Part shown: piece after piece, positions 1 to 8,862 of the stretch
Numbering within the stretch: position 1 is the first letter of the stretch
How the letters are laid out: the number at the start of each line of letters is the position of its first letter
Assembly: GCA_031261425.1 (NCBI GenBank)
Contig: JAISJR010000041.1
Location: 1-35,911 of the forward strand
Direction: 5' to 3'
From: Planctomycetota bacterium
GTDB lineage: Bacteria; Planctomycetota; SZUA-567
DNA length: 35,911 nucleotides
Program-made: the position numbers and the translations under genes
Notes under the pieces: generated by a model
Databases searched by the model: none
What the model was told of the DNA's origin: nothing
Seen by the model: only the letters and a program-made list of their open reading frames with translations

Positions 1-1392
1 TCCGCGCGCCGCGAACTGTTCGACGGCGCGGTCGGCGGCGCCGCGTTGGCGATAAACTCGCTCGACTGGGACTGGAAAAAACATCCGGTGATTCGCCTTG
101 ACCTCAACGCCGGCGATTATCGCCTCGGCGTTTCGATACTGGATAGTATGATAAAAATGTATTTGGATTTCGCGGCGGAAAAATACGGCGTCGAATTGAC
201 CGGTGACAACAACGCCGACCGCTTTTCGCGGCTAATTAAAAACCTTCACGATAAATTCGGTGAGCGCGTGGTGGTGATTATCGACGAATACGACAAGCCG
301 TTGCTTGAAACCATCGACGCGCCGGAAAAACATCGGGAGTTGCGCTCGGCGCTGAAAAGTTTTTACGGCGTGTTGAAACCCGCCGACGAACATCTGCGCT
401 TCGTCTTTATCACCGGCGTAACCAAGTTCGCGCAAGTCAGCATTTTTTCCGACCTGAACCACCTCAAGGACTTGACTCTCGACCCGCGTTACGCCGATTT
501 GTGCGGTTGGACGCAAGAAGAGGTCGAAGCGAATTTCGCGCCGGAAATCGACCTCTGCGCCGCCGAAACCGACCGTGCTACTTACTTGGCGCGGCTGAAA
601 AACTTTTACAACGGCTATCGTTTTTCCGAGAAAAAACTGACGGTCTATAATCCGTTCGGTTTATTGTTGCATTTCGACAGCGCCGGCAAATTTTCATCGT
701 ATTGGTATAACACCGGCACGCCGACGTTTTTGTTGAAACTGATTAACGAGCAAAAAATCGACATCTTAAAATTGGAGCATTGGCGAGTCGATGAGAGTAG
801 TTTCCAGAAATTTGACATCGCGAATCTGAACGCGACGGTGGTGCTGTATCAATCGGGTTATTTGACGATTCGCGATTACGACGCGGCGGAAGCAGAATTT
901 ATTTTGGATTATCCGAATGAAGAAGTGCGGGCGTCGTTTGCCGATGCGTTGATTGAAGGCGTTTTGCGAGTTGAAACAAACGAGCGCCGCGCGTTTCTGT
1001 CGCGCTTTGTTCGCGCTATTTTGCATGGCGAACCGACGACGGCAATGGAATTATTGCCGCCGTTTTTCGCTTCGATTCCGCACGAAATTATCGTCAAAAA
1101 AGAGCATTACTATCAAACCGTCGTTCACCTTATTTTTACGATGTTGGGTTTTCATTGTCATTCGGAAGTGCATCAGGCGATTGGCAGTGTGGACACGTTG
1201 GTGGAGACGCGCGATTTTGTGTATTGTTTCGAGTTTAAGTTAAACGGCACGGTAGCGAAAGCGTTGGCGCAGATTGACGAAAAAGAATATCTGTTGCCCT
1301 ATCGCGGAAGTGGGAGAAAGTTATTTAAGATCGGCGCCGTGTTCAAACAAACCAAACGCAATCTCGGCGCGTGGAAAGTGGTTGAAGCATAA
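1..1392 (+). CDS. AAA-ATPase-like / PD-(D/E)XK nuclease-family protein, 5' partial
   Basis: The frame is open from base 1, so the gene starts before the window; a TTG at 46 is not a convincing start. The 463 visible residues match the family in which an N-terminal AAA-ATPase_like domain is joined to a C-terminal PD-(D/E)XK (DUF1703) domain. Seen: the family's LDWDWKKHPVIRLD segment near residues 21-34, Walker B VVVIIDEYD at about 90-98, the FVFITGVTKFAQVS sensor-like segment near 138, the FYNGYRF motif near 203, and the nuclease-like ETRDFVYCFEFK segment near 402-413. The Walker A loop and roughly the first 50-60 residues lie outside the window. The family is common in Bacteroidetes, Lentisphaerae and related groups, often in many copies; its function is not established, though nuclease or defence roles have been suggested. 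It ends 46 nt before a terminator and is transcriptionally separate from the next gene. Confidence 0.85.
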   Translation, partial: SARRELFDGAVGGAALAINSLDWDWKKHPVIRLDLNAGDYRLGVSILDSMIKMYLDFAAEKYGVELTGDNNADRFSRLIKNLHDKFGERVVVIIDEYDKPLLETIDAPEKHRELRSALKSFYGVLKPADEHLRFVFITGVTKFAQVSIFSDLNHLKDLTLDPRYADLCGWTQEEVEANFAPEIDLCAAETDRATYLARLKNFYNGYRFSEKKLTVYNPFGLLLHFDSAGKFSSYWYNTGTPTFLLKLINEQKIDILKLEHWRVDESSFQKFDIANLNATVVLYQSGYLTIRDYDAAEAEFILDYPNEEVRASFADALIEGVLRVETNERRAFLSRFVRAILHGEPTTAMELLPPFFASIPHEIIVKKEHYYQTVVHLIFTMLGFHCHSEVHQAIGSVDTLVETRDFVYCFEFKLNGTVAKALAQIDEKEYLLPYRGSGRKLFKIGAVFKQTKRNLGAWKVVEA

Positions 1393-1439
1393 AGCGGCGG
1401 AACTATTCAGCAGATGTTTTTAGAGGTGCCATATAAATA

Positions 1440-1468
1440 ATGACGGAACCTTTCCGCCATTTTTTTTA
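1440..1468 (+). terminator. Rho-independent terminator after the AAA/PD-(D/E)XK gene
   Basis: An imperfect hairpin (ATGACGGAA pairing with TTCCGCCAT, one A.C mismatch) is followed directly by eight T residues. It sits just before the AGAGGAG ribosome binding site of the next gene, so it separates the two transcripts or acts as a leader attenuator of the large gene. Confidence 0.6.
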
Positions 1469-1480
1469 GAGGAGTTTATT

Positions 1481-4400
1481 TTGAAATTCACCGATTTGAA
1501 AACGCTGACGGAAAATATGCCGCCGGTGATAACCTTGGCGGCGACCGATTTCACCGGCGCCGAAAACGCGTTGCGACCGAATCTCGCCGCGCAACTGCAT
1601 TTTGATTTGGCGCAAACCGGCGCCGATGCCAAGATGGTTACGCTGTGGAATCGGATGAAGTTGCCGACTATCGGCGAACTGAAAAATGGCAACGCGCCGC
1701 TGTATCATTTGGTTCGCGGCGCCGGCGCCGCGCCGAACGCGCATTTTGATTTAGGGCAAATTGCGGATTTGCTGAATGGCGCGGGGATTATTCATCTTTT
1801 CGACATTCGCGGATTGGTCGATTTTCCGACGGCGGCGCCGGTGTTGCGCGGCAAAAAAATTATTTGGACGATTGAAAACGCCGAACAATTAGCCGACGCC
1901 GACGCGCCGGCGGTCGTCGGCGCCACGGCGTTAGAGATGGTTATCGTTACGCCGACTGACCAACTCGCCGCGCAAGTCAAACAACATTCGGAATTGAAAA
2001 AATTTCCCGTCAGCGTTATTCCGATTACTACGGATGAGCAATTAAAATTTGTCGTGCTTGAACTGTATTTGTTGCTTTATCGGCAATGCTTGGGTTTGCC
2101 GGAAAAAATCATTTCGGCGGAAGCATTCCGACACCTGCTCCGCGTCGCGACGCGGAGCGGCGCGGTCGATAAGGCGTTGACGATTTATGAAGCGCATCGT
2201 TGGAATTTGACTATCAATGAACCCGCTCACGTGTTGGCGGAAGTTGACGCGCTGATTCCGCAAGCGTTTCGGCAAAAAATTCTCGCGGAAATGTCGTGCG
2301 GCGATGCCGGTGATGCGCTGACGATTTATGAAACGCATCGTTGGAATTTGAATATCAAGCAATCTGCCGACACGTGGGCGGAAATTGACGCGCTAATCCC
2401 GCAAGCGCTTCGGCAAAAAATTCTCGCGGTAATGCAATCCGGCGCCATCGGCGACGCGCTGGCGATTTATGACGCGCATCGCCGAAATTTAGTGGTCAAC
2501 CAACCCGATGCCGCGCTCGCGGAATTTGACGCGCTGATTGCGCAGACCCAAGAATTATTGGCGAAACAAAAATTAGCGGCGGCGCCGTTGCCAAGTCCGG
2601 CGATTTCGGTGTTGGTGCCGGTCTATAACGTGGAAAAATACTTGCGGCAATGTCTCGATTCGATTTTGGCGCAGACCTTCGCCGATTTTGAATTGATTGT
2701 GGTCGATGACGCTTCGCCGGATAACTGCGGCAAAATTTGCGACGAATACGCCGCGAAAGACGCGCGCGTTAAAGTGATTCATCAGCCGCAAAACGAGGGT
2801 TTGCCGCAAGCGCGTAAAACCGGTTTCGATGCATCGCGCGGCGCCTATATTCAGTTTGCCGATAGCGACGATTGGCTCGAACCGGATATGTTGGCAAAGA
2901 TGTTTTATGCGGCGGTAAGCGGTGATTATGCTTTGGTTTACAGTGATGTTTGGTTGCATCAAGAGACGCGTTCAAGCGAAATGGCAGAGCGGGTATATAT
3001 CAATCTTAGACGGAGTATCGGCGATGATAAAATTGCCAATATCAATGAGAGTATTTTTCAACCGACTAAGTGCCGGTGGATTAACAGCGTGGTCTGGAAT
3101 AAACTTTACCGTCGCTCGTTAATTATGGAGATAGAATTTCCGCAGGCGAGTTATGCGGAAGACCGCTATATCAATTGCCAAACGCTTTATTATGCCGATA
3201 AAATCGGCTACGTGCCGTTCGCCCGCTATAATTATCGCCTCAATCCGCAATCATTAGTGCGCGACCCGGCGCGTAAGACGCGAAATTACCGCGAATACTC
3301 CGAGAATCTCGCGTCGATCACGCGATTTCTGCGCGAAAAATTCGGCGCCGACTTCGCGGCGTTCTCGTCGGGCATAAGCAAGGTGCAGGCGGAAATTGAC
3401 GAGTTGAAACCTGCTTCCCGACCGATTTCGGCGCCGCCGGTTGAAGTTGAAAAGGTTTTGGACTTTTCGGGACTGACCGCGCAATTTGCCGCCAAGCGCG
3501 TGGAACTTGCCGCCGAAATAAAAAAACAATTGGCGCCGCGCCTCGGCAAACAATGCGTATTATTCGGCTTGCCGTATTACAGCAATATCGGCGACTCGTT
3601 AATTTGGCAAGGGACGGAATGTTTTCTTCAATCCATCGGTTGCGAAGTCCTTTATCGATGCGGGTCGCAGACCTATACGGCGCCGAAAAATCCGGCGCCG
3701 AAAACGGTAATTCTCGGAATGGGCGGCGGTACTTTCGGCGATTGGTGGCGCAACGAACAGGACTTTCGCTTGAAATTCATCGCCGATTTCCCCGACCAGC
3801 AAATTATTATTCTGCCGCAAACGGTCGCGTATCTCGACGAAGCGCTTGCCCGCGCCGACGCGGAAATTATGGCGCGGCACAAAAATTTAACGCTCTGCGC
3901 TCGCGACCGCGATTCGTATGCATTGTTGAAAAAGTATTTTAAAAACGAAATTCTGCTCGTGCCGGATATGGTGTTTAGCATTCCACCGGAAAAATTGGCG
4001 AATATCACCGACAACCTTGCAAAAGACGAGCGTCGCGCCGCCGCGCTATTCCTGAAACGCGGCGACAAGGAACTTAACTCGCAGATTGACTACGCGCAAT
4101 ATCTCCGTTCAACGGATTACGAAGTCGCGGATTGGGAGACGATGACCTCAACGCCGCCGCCGGAATTGGCGCGACTTCAACAAATGATAAATGGCATCAA
4201 GGGCGACCCGCAAAAAGCCGCCGCCGCCGACCAATACGCTTTAGACGTATTTTTGCCGATGATGGTTAAAACCGGCGTGGCGCAATTAAGCCGTTATCAA
4301 AAAATTTACACGACGCGAATGCACGGCGCGATTTTGGCGTGTTTGCTCAAGCAACCGTTTGTCTTATTCAATAACGCTTATGGTAAAAACGCGAACTATT

Positions 4401-6040
4401 TTAAAACTTGGTTCGGCGAAATGGTCGGCGCCGGAAAAATTTTGACGCTCCATCGTATCGTCGAAAATGCCACGCGCGATACGGAGATTGACATATATAA
4501 ATTTAAACAGTTGCTACATCTGTTGCGCGTAAAAAAAGTGGTTTATCTCGACGATTTTAATCTGCGCGACGAAAATCACGTCGTTCTGCGCTTCGACGAC
4601 GGCGCCAAGGATTTACTTTCAGCGGCGCCGCTGTTGGCGGAGTTTGGCTATCCGTTTGAGGTTTTTGTTTGCGGCGATTGGGTGAACGGCAAGAGCGGCT
4701 ATTTAGATAAAAACGATTTGACAAAAATTGTCGAATACGGCGGACGCTTGCAGTATCACAGCAAAACGCATCCAAAACTTGACGAAATTCCGGCGCCGGA
4801 ACTTGAAAATGAAATCGCGTGTCCCGACGAATTGCGCGCCTTAGACCCGAACGGTTTTCACTGGTTCGCCTATCCGTATTGGCGGTGGAACGAGGCGGTG
4901 TTGGCGACGGTGAAAAAGCACTATCGCGGCGCCGTTTCCGGCAACGGTTTTGCATTGCTCGGCGAACAATACGCGCTCGGCGCCGTCCGCGTGGACCAAC
5001 AAACTAACTTCACGCGCTTATTCGAAATTAAAGACGTGTTCAAAAAATATATCGAAGTTCACGTGCCGGTTACGGCGTGTAATTTCCGGTGCGCTTATTG
5101 TTATGTTGGACAGGTTCAAGACCAAAACCACGGCGTGCTTCCGCAATGGCGGTATTCGCCGGAAACGGTGGCGCGAGCGTTAAACCCGGAACGATTGGGC
5201 GGCGTGTGCGAGGTCTGGTTGTGCGGCGCCGGTGAAACGCTCTTGCCGCCGGAAATGCCGGCGTATATCAAGGCGCTTTTAGCGACGGGACACTTTGTCG
5301 GCGTGGTTTCCAATATGTCATTGTCGCCGCGCCTCGCCGAGATTTTGACGGCGCCGGCGGAACATTTGGAGCGACTGTTTTTTAAATGCAGTTTTCATTA
5401 TCACGAATTGCAAAGGAAAAATTTACTCCAAGAATTTAGCGATAATATCGCGAAAGTTCGCGCCGCCGGTTGTTCGGTAACTGTCGAAATCACGCCGTCC
5501 GACGAAATGATTCCCGATATTGAGGAAATCAAAGCATTCTCGCTGGCGCATTTCGGCGCGTTGCCGCAGATTACGATTGCGCGCGATGAATTGCATCGAC
5601 AACATAATCGCGATGAGTTGCCGCGTTATACTCATCTTTCGCTTGCGGAATATGCCAAAGTATGGGGACAATTCCACAGCGAATTGTTCGATTTCAAGAG
5701 CGCGATTTTCGAGAAAAAAATCACCGACTTTTGTTATGCGGGCGAGTGGCGGTATTGGCTGAATTTAGGTAACGGCAACTTGTTCCGCTGTGGCGAGTGT
5801 AGTGAGCGCCTTCAAAATATCTTTACCAACAACAACGCGCCGCTTGCCGTCTCGTCGGTAGGAACGGAATGCTCCGAGCCGCACTGTTTCCAATGGGCAT
5901 GCCTTGTTGGTATATGGTCTTGTGCCTACCCTGCGAACGCCTACTTACGCCGAAATGCGCGACCGTCTATGCGCCGACGGCAGTCGTTGGCTGACGCCGC
6001 GAATGGCGGCGTTTTTCGCACAAAAGTTAGACGAAAATAA
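1481..6040 (+). CDS. Multi-modular surface-glycan enzyme: GT2 + pyruvyl transferase + NodB deacetylase + radical SAM (frameshifted at its 3' end)
   Basis: TTG start at 1481, chosen for the strong AGAGGAG site six bases upstream. Modules in order: N-terminal domain of unknown type (1-230); three near-identical 47-residue helical repeats (232-362); GT2 glycosyltransferase (about 374-640; ISVLVPVYN, VVDDAS, DXD-like ADSDDW at 460-465); polysaccharide pyruvyl transferase (about 690-980; NIGDSL at 702, GMGGGTFGDWW, TRMHGAI at 945); NodB/CE4-type deacetylase (about 1025-1175; RFDDG with D1039/D1040, H1093-x3-H1097, FAYPYW); radical SAM (C1200-x3-C1204-x2-C1207) with later cysteines 1418, 1437, 1440, 1464 and 1469 that could bind an auxiliary cluster. 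The last 45 or so residues, after FQW, look out of frame: basic, low-complexity, unlike the family. The true C-terminus continues in the +1 frame at 5904-6965. Likely role: building or decorating a cell-surface polysaccharide or glycoconjugate (inference). Confidence 0.85.
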   Translation: MKFTDLKTLTENMPPVITLAATDFTGAENALRPNLAAQLHFDLAQTGADAKMVTLWNRMKLPTIGELKNGNAPLYHLVRGAGAAPNAHFDLGQIADLLNGAGIIHLFDIRGLVDFPTAAPVLRGKKIIWTIENAEQLADADAPAVVGATALEMVIVTPTDQLAAQVKQHSELKKFPVSVIPITTDEQLKFVVLELYLLLYRQCLGLPEKIISAEAFRHLLRVATRSGAVDKALTIYEAHRWNLTINEPAHVLAEVDALIPQAFRQKILAEMSCGDAGDALTIYETHRWNLNIKQSADTWAEIDALIPQALRQKILAVMQSGAIGDALAIYDAHRRNLVVNQPDAALAEFDALIAQTQELLAKQKLAAAPLPSPAISVLVPVYNVEKYLRQCLDSILAQTFADFELIVVDDASPDNCGKICDEYAAKDARVKVIHQPQNEGLPQARKTGFDASRGAYIQFADSDDWLEPDMLAKMFYAAVSGDYALVYSDVWLHQETRSSEMAERVYINLRRSIGDDKIANINESIFQPTKCRWINSVVWNKLYRRSLIMEIEFPQASYAEDRYINCQTLYYADKIGYVPFARYNYRLNPQSLVRDPARKTRNYREYSENLASITRFLREKFGADFAAFSSGISKVQAEIDELKPASRPISAPPVEVEKVLDFSGLTAQFAAKRVELAAEIKKQLAPRLGKQCVLFGLPYYSNIGDSLIWQGTECFLQSIGCEVLYRCGSQTYTAPKNPAPKTVILGMGGGTFGDWWRNEQDFRLKFIADFPDQQIIILPQTVAYLDEALARADAEIMARHKNLTLCARDRDSYALLKKYFKNEILLVPDMVFSIPPEKLANITDNLAKDERRAAALFLKRGDKELNSQIDYAQYLRSTDYEVADWETMTSTPPPELARLQQMINGIKGDPQKAAAADQYALDVFLPMMVKTGVAQLSRYQKIYTTRMHGAILACLLKQPFVLFNNAYGKNANYFKTWFGEMVGAGKILTLHRIVENATRDTEIDIYKFKQLLHLLRVKKVVYLDDFNLRDENHVVLRFDDGAKDLLSAAPLLAEFGYPFEVFVCGDWVNGKSGYLDKNDLTKIVEYGGRLQYHSKTHPKLDEIPAPELENEIACPDELRALDPNGFHWFAYPYWRWNEAVLATVKKHYRGAVSGNGFALLGEQYALGAVRVDQQTNFTRLFEIKDVFKKYIEVHVPVTACNFRCAYCYVGQVQDQNHGVLPQWRYSPETVARALNPERLGGVCEVWLCGAGETLLPPEMPAYIKALLATGHFVGVVSNMSLSPRLAEILTAPAEHLERLFFKCSFHYHELQRKNLLQEFSDNIAKVRAAGCSVTVEITPSDEMIPDIEEIKAFSLAHFGALPQITIARDELHRQHNRDELPRYTHLSLAEYAKVWGQFHSELFDFKSAIFEKKITDFCYAGEWRYWLNLGNGNLFRCGECSERLQNIFTNNNAPLAVSSVGTECSEPHCFQWACLVGIWSCAYPANAYLRRNARPSMRRRQSLADAANGGVFRTKVRRK
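2174..2566 (+). repeat. Three tandem 141-bp units inside the glycan enzyme
   Basis: Units start at 2174, 2315 and 2456, exactly 141 bp (47 codons) apart. Each encodes ALTIYEAHRWNL-like, then EVDALIPQA-like, then RQKILA-like segments; the third is cut short before the GT2 domain. The amphipathic two-helix pattern resembles TPR-type helical repeats. High DNA identity between units points to recent duplication. Confidence 0.85.
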
Positions 6041-6965
6041 TGGGCACCGCCTTGCGCAAGTGCAAGCAAAACCCAAAACCAATGATGCCTCCTACGAACT
6101 GAAACCGCACCACTGGTCATTCTTAAAGTTTGTTGAAACACAACTTAATCCCTATGGGAAAACCGTGTTGGAAATCGGCGGCAGTAATTTTCCGTCTGAT
6201 ATTCTTTTTGACCGTCTCGGCGTAAAAAAATGGATTTGCGTTGATTATCTTGATTTTTGGGAAAAAGCCGGAACCGCTACGGCGGTCAGCGTTGACACGC
6301 TCACGCAAAAAGCCGGAGAAAACGGCACGTTTTCGGTCTTTGCGTTGGAAGATGCTTCGGGACATTTTAACGACCGTCGTTACCTTAAATTTCACGGTAA
6401 CGCGGGGCAGATTCCCGCGATTTTTTTCGAACAATTCGATATCGTGGTTTCGTTGTGTGCTTTTGAACACATCAATAATCTGCAAACGATAGTTGAAAAA
6501 ATTTGGCGATGTCTTAAACCGGGCGGGGTATTTTACACTAACTTTGCTCCGATATGGTCAAGCCCTATCGGACACCACTACTCATTTATCCCCAACGAGG
6601 TTAATTTTAACACCACAGTTCGCGATGGTATTCCGCCGTTCATTCACTTGCTTTGGACGGAACCGGAAACGCGAGAATACTTTGCTCATCATCCTCTGCC
6701 TTATGGCGTAGAGCAACTTGAGGCGTTGTGCCACTGGTGCTATCATAGCGCTCATATCAATCGGTTGTTTTATGAGGATTATGCCGAAATAATGCAACAA
6801 TTTCCGTGGAAAAAATTAGAATTGACGCCTTATCATTGGTCGGCGCTGATTGATGAAAAAACACTGCAAGTTTTACAGCAAAAATATCCGCGCAACAAAG
6901 TTTTTTCCGATGGCATCAAAATCTATGCTGTGAAGACAGGCTCCCTTGTTTCAACTGGGGGGTAA
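5904..6965 (+). CDS. C-terminal part of the glycan enzyme: end of the SPASM-like region plus SAM-dependent methyltransferase, separated by a frameshift
   Basis: The apparent start is a TTG inside the upstream gene with no ribosome binding site, so this is probably not an independent gene. The first residues (GLVPTLRTPTYAEMRDR, then GSRWLTPRM) look like the normal end of a radical SAM/SPASM protein of the glycosyltransferase-associated type, where a P-x-YxEMRDR...G-x-WL segment closes the domain. Then follows a class I methyltransferase: SAM-binding VLEIGGSNF at about 88-96, acidic CVDYLDF, FDIVVSLCAFEHI at about 178-190, and LKPGGVFYTNFAP. Removing one G at 5895-5897 joins HCFQW to HALLVYGLVP and gives one protein of about 1827 residues. 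The methyltransferase could act on the same glycan. Either a mutation, a sequencing error or programmed slippage; the first two are more likely. Confidence 0.8.
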   Translation: MLVYGLVPTLRTPTYAEMRDRLCADGSRWLTPRMAAFFAQKLDENNGHRLAQVQAKPKTNDASYELKPHHWSFLKFVETQLNPYGKTVLEIGGSNFPSDILFDRLGVKKWICVDYLDFWEKAGTATAVSVDTLTQKAGENGTFSVFALEDASGHFNDRRYLKFHGNAGQIPAIFFEQFDIVVSLCAFEHINNLQTIVEKIWRCLKPGGVFYTNFAPIWSSPIGHHYSFIPNEVNFNTTVRDGIPPFIHLLWTEPETREYFAHHPLPYGVEQLEALCHWCYHSAHINRLFYEDYAEIMQQFPWKKLELTPYHWSALIDEKTLQVLQQKYPRNKVFSDGIKIYAVKTGSLVSTGG

Positions 6966-7065
6966 TAAAATTAGACGAACATTGGATTTAGTCCCAGAAT
7001 ACCGCCTCTTTATCCGCCACTATTCCTACACCGTCGCCAACACCGTGCTTTACGCGGTGATTTAG
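6964..7065 (+). pseudogene. Short protein-like remnant downstream of the methyltransferase
   Basis: Right after the methyltransferase stop, another frame reads NKIRRTLDLVPEYR, LFIRHYSYTVANTVLYAVI and a TAG stop, without its own start or ribosome binding site. It is protein-like in composition, overlaps the preceding reading frame by a few codons upstream, and may be the lost tail of the same large protein after a second small shift. Only suggestive. Confidence 0.3.
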
Positions 7066-7117
7066 AACCTATCTATTTCGTAATTCGTAATTGCTCTTTA
7101 TTAAACCGGAGCCCCCG

Positions 7118-7903
7118 ATGCACCCGCGCAAAAAAGAGTTCACCGGCAAAATTATTTCTAACCGTCCGCTCGACCGCAACGAAAACTATTGGGCGATGAA
7201 AATTGCCGCGCCGGAAATCGGTTTTCTGCCGGGGCAATTTTTTATGCTGGCGGCGCCGGAACATTCGCTGCGCCGCGCCTTTGCGCCGAGCGAATTTGAC
7301 GGCGACGGCTTCGCGTTTATTTACGGCGTCGTGGGCGCGGGAACGCAAACGTTAAGCCGCTTGACCGCCGACACGCCGGTTAGCGTTATCGCGCCGCTCG
7401 GCAACGGTTACGATTTAGCGGCGCTCACGCCGGACTCCACCGCCATTTTAATCGGCGGCGGCACGGGAGCGCCAAGTTTAATGCCGCTCGCGGCGGCATT
7501 GCGGCGGCGGCAAATTAAAACCCATTCGCTTCTCGGCGCGCGCGACGCGACGCGCTTATTGGCGGCGGAAGAATTGCGTTCGGCGAGCGACGAATTGACC
7601 GTCGTTACCGACGACGGTTCGGCGGGCGAGCGCGGCAACGCCTTGACCGCGTTAAACCGCATTGCCGGCGCCGCCGCCCTTTTCGCCTGCGGACCGCGCC
7701 CGATGTTGCAAGCGGTGAGCGCTTGGGCGGCGGCGAAAAAAATTCCGTGTCAGGTGAGTTTGGAAGAGCGGATGGCGTGCGGTTTCGGCGCGTGTTTGGG
7801 ATGCGCGGTCGCGGTGCACGTGAACGGCGAGAAAAAATATCGCCGCGTCTGCGCCGACGGTCCGGTGTTTGACGGCGCGGAAATAGCGTGGGAAGACAAT
7901 TAA
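7118..7903 (+). CDS. pyrK: Dihydroorotate dehydrogenase electron-transfer subunit-like iron-sulfur flavoprotein (PyrK family)
   Basis: 261 residues. The ATG at 7118 is chosen because GGAG lies six bases upstream. The protein belongs to the ferredoxin-NADP reductase-like family: a beta-barrel FAD-binding part with RRAFAPS near residue 50 in place of the usual RPxS, a nucleotide-binding GGGTGAPSLMPLA loop, and a C-terminal [2Fe-2S] cysteine set C221-x4-C226-x2-C229-x15-C245. In PyrK this domain passes electrons from the PyrD flavin to NAD+ in pyrimidine synthesis. No pyrD lies next to it, so it may pair with a distant pyrD or serve another redox partner. The gap to the next gene holds a D-family repeat. 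Confidence 0.85.
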   Translation: MHPRKKEFTGKIISNRPLDRNENYWAMKIAAPEIGFLPGQFFMLAAPEHSLRRAFAPSEFDGDGFAFIYGVVGAGTQTLSRLTADTPVSVIAPLGNGYDLAALTPDSTAILIGGGTGAPSLMPLAAALRRRQIKTHSLLGARDATRLLAAEELRSASDELTVVTDDGSAGERGNALTALNRIAGAAALFACGPRPMLQAVSAWAAAKKIPCQVSLEERMACGFGACLGCAVAVHVNGEKKYRRVCADGPVFDGAEIAWEDN

Positions 7904-8018
7904 AAATTAAAAATTAGAAATTAAAAATTTTGGAATTTGATTTTCAAATTCGCTTCGCGCAATTTCTAATAATCGCCACTATTCGTAATTCGTAATTTTT
8001 AATTTTTAATTTTTTTTG
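7904..8018. repeat. D-family heptamer hairpin (TTAAAAA words)
   Basis: The 5' arm is built from 7-nt TTAAAAA/TTAGAAA words and the 3' arm from ATTCGTA and ATTTTTA words in the opposite sense. Between them lies a spacer with the CGCTTCGCGCAA core and a GCCACT end. The core and end resemble those of the A family although the arms differ. It fills the gap between the PyrK-like and zinc-ribbon genes. Confidence 0.75.
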
Positions 8019-8029
8019 AGGGGGGCGCG

Positions 8030-8746
8030 ATGTCCAAGCAAATGACAATGTTATTGGGCTTGCTGGCGATAGACCGGCATTTGCTCGGCTTGAAAAGAAT
8101 CCTCGACGCCTTGCCGCTCGACGAGGAAAAACAAAAAATGCGCGTCGAAGCGGCGCGCGCCGGTTTCGCCGAGGTTGACCAGACGCTAAAAAATTTGGCG
8201 GCGGACAACCGGCGGCGGCAGGGCGAAGTCGCCGGCTTAAACGCGGAAATCGCCGAACTCGACGGCAAATTGAAAATCGTCAAAAATCAAAAAGAATACG
8301 CCATCGTTACCGAGCGCGTCAACGACCTGCGCCGCCAAATCGCCGCCGAAGAAGAAAAACAACTTGCCAATTTTGAAGAAATCGACGGCTTGCAAAAAGT
8401 TTTCGCCGTGAAAACACGCGACCTCGACGACGCCGGAGCCGCGCTCACGGAGCATCAGCAAAACGCCGCCGTGAAAATCGCCGCCGTCAAAACCGAACAA
8501 AAAAAATTAGTCGCCGACCGGAAACGGCAAATCGCCGCGATTGACGCCGTCTTTCCCGACGCGATGAAAGTTTACCAAGCGGCGTTGCAAAGCGGCAAAG
8601 GATTGGCGATGGCGAAATTGGTCAACGGCGTGTGCGCGGAATGCCGCCGCCAAGCCACGGTCAATCTCATCGCCATCGTCGCCGGCGGCAACGACTTCCC
8701 CCTCTGCGCCGGTTGCGGACGGATTCTTTACGCGCCGGAAGAGTAG
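8030..8746 (+). CDS. CT398-like coiled-coil protein with C4-type zinc ribbon
   Basis: 238 residues. ATG at 8030 with a purine-rich GAGGGGGGCG site before it. Residues 1-180 are almost wholly charged, heptad-patterned coiled coil folded as a hairpin, with the family's KNQKEYAIVTERVNDL turn near 85-100. The C-terminus carries a zinc ribbon, CAEC near 203 and CAGC near 227. This is the bacterial/chlamydial family typified by Chlamydia CT398 (zf-RING_7, C4-type zinc ribbon), whose exact cell role is open; links to sigma-54 and secretion have been proposed. The TAG stop is formed by the first bases of the following A-family repeat. Confidence 0.88.
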   Translation: MSKQMTMLLGLLAIDRHLLGLKRILDALPLDEEKQKMRVEAARAGFAEVDQTLKNLAADNRRRQGEVAGLNAEIAELDGKLKIVKNQKEYAIVTERVNDLRRQIAAEEEKQLANFEEIDGLQKVFAVKTRDLDDAGAALTEHQQNAAVKIAAVKTEQKKLVADRKRQIAAIDAVFPDAMKVYQAALQSGKGLAMAKLVNGVCAECRRQATVNLIAIVAGGNDFPLCAGCGRILYAPEE

Positions 8747-8862
8747 AGTTAAGTGTTGAGAGTTGAAAGTTTAGAGTTTAGCAGAGGTTGCGCTTCGCGC
8801 ATTTTCAAGATAACTCCACTGCTAATCTCTCAACTCTAAACTTTCAACTCTCAACTTTTTGC
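8745..8862. repeat. A-family heptamer hairpin, copy 1
   Basis: AGAGTTG/AGAGTTT-type 7-nt words form the left arm and their complements (CAACTCT, AAACTTT) the right arm. The central part contains GGTTGCGCTTCGCGCA and ACTCCACTGC. It begins in the stop codon of the zinc-ribbon gene. Confidence 0.85.
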
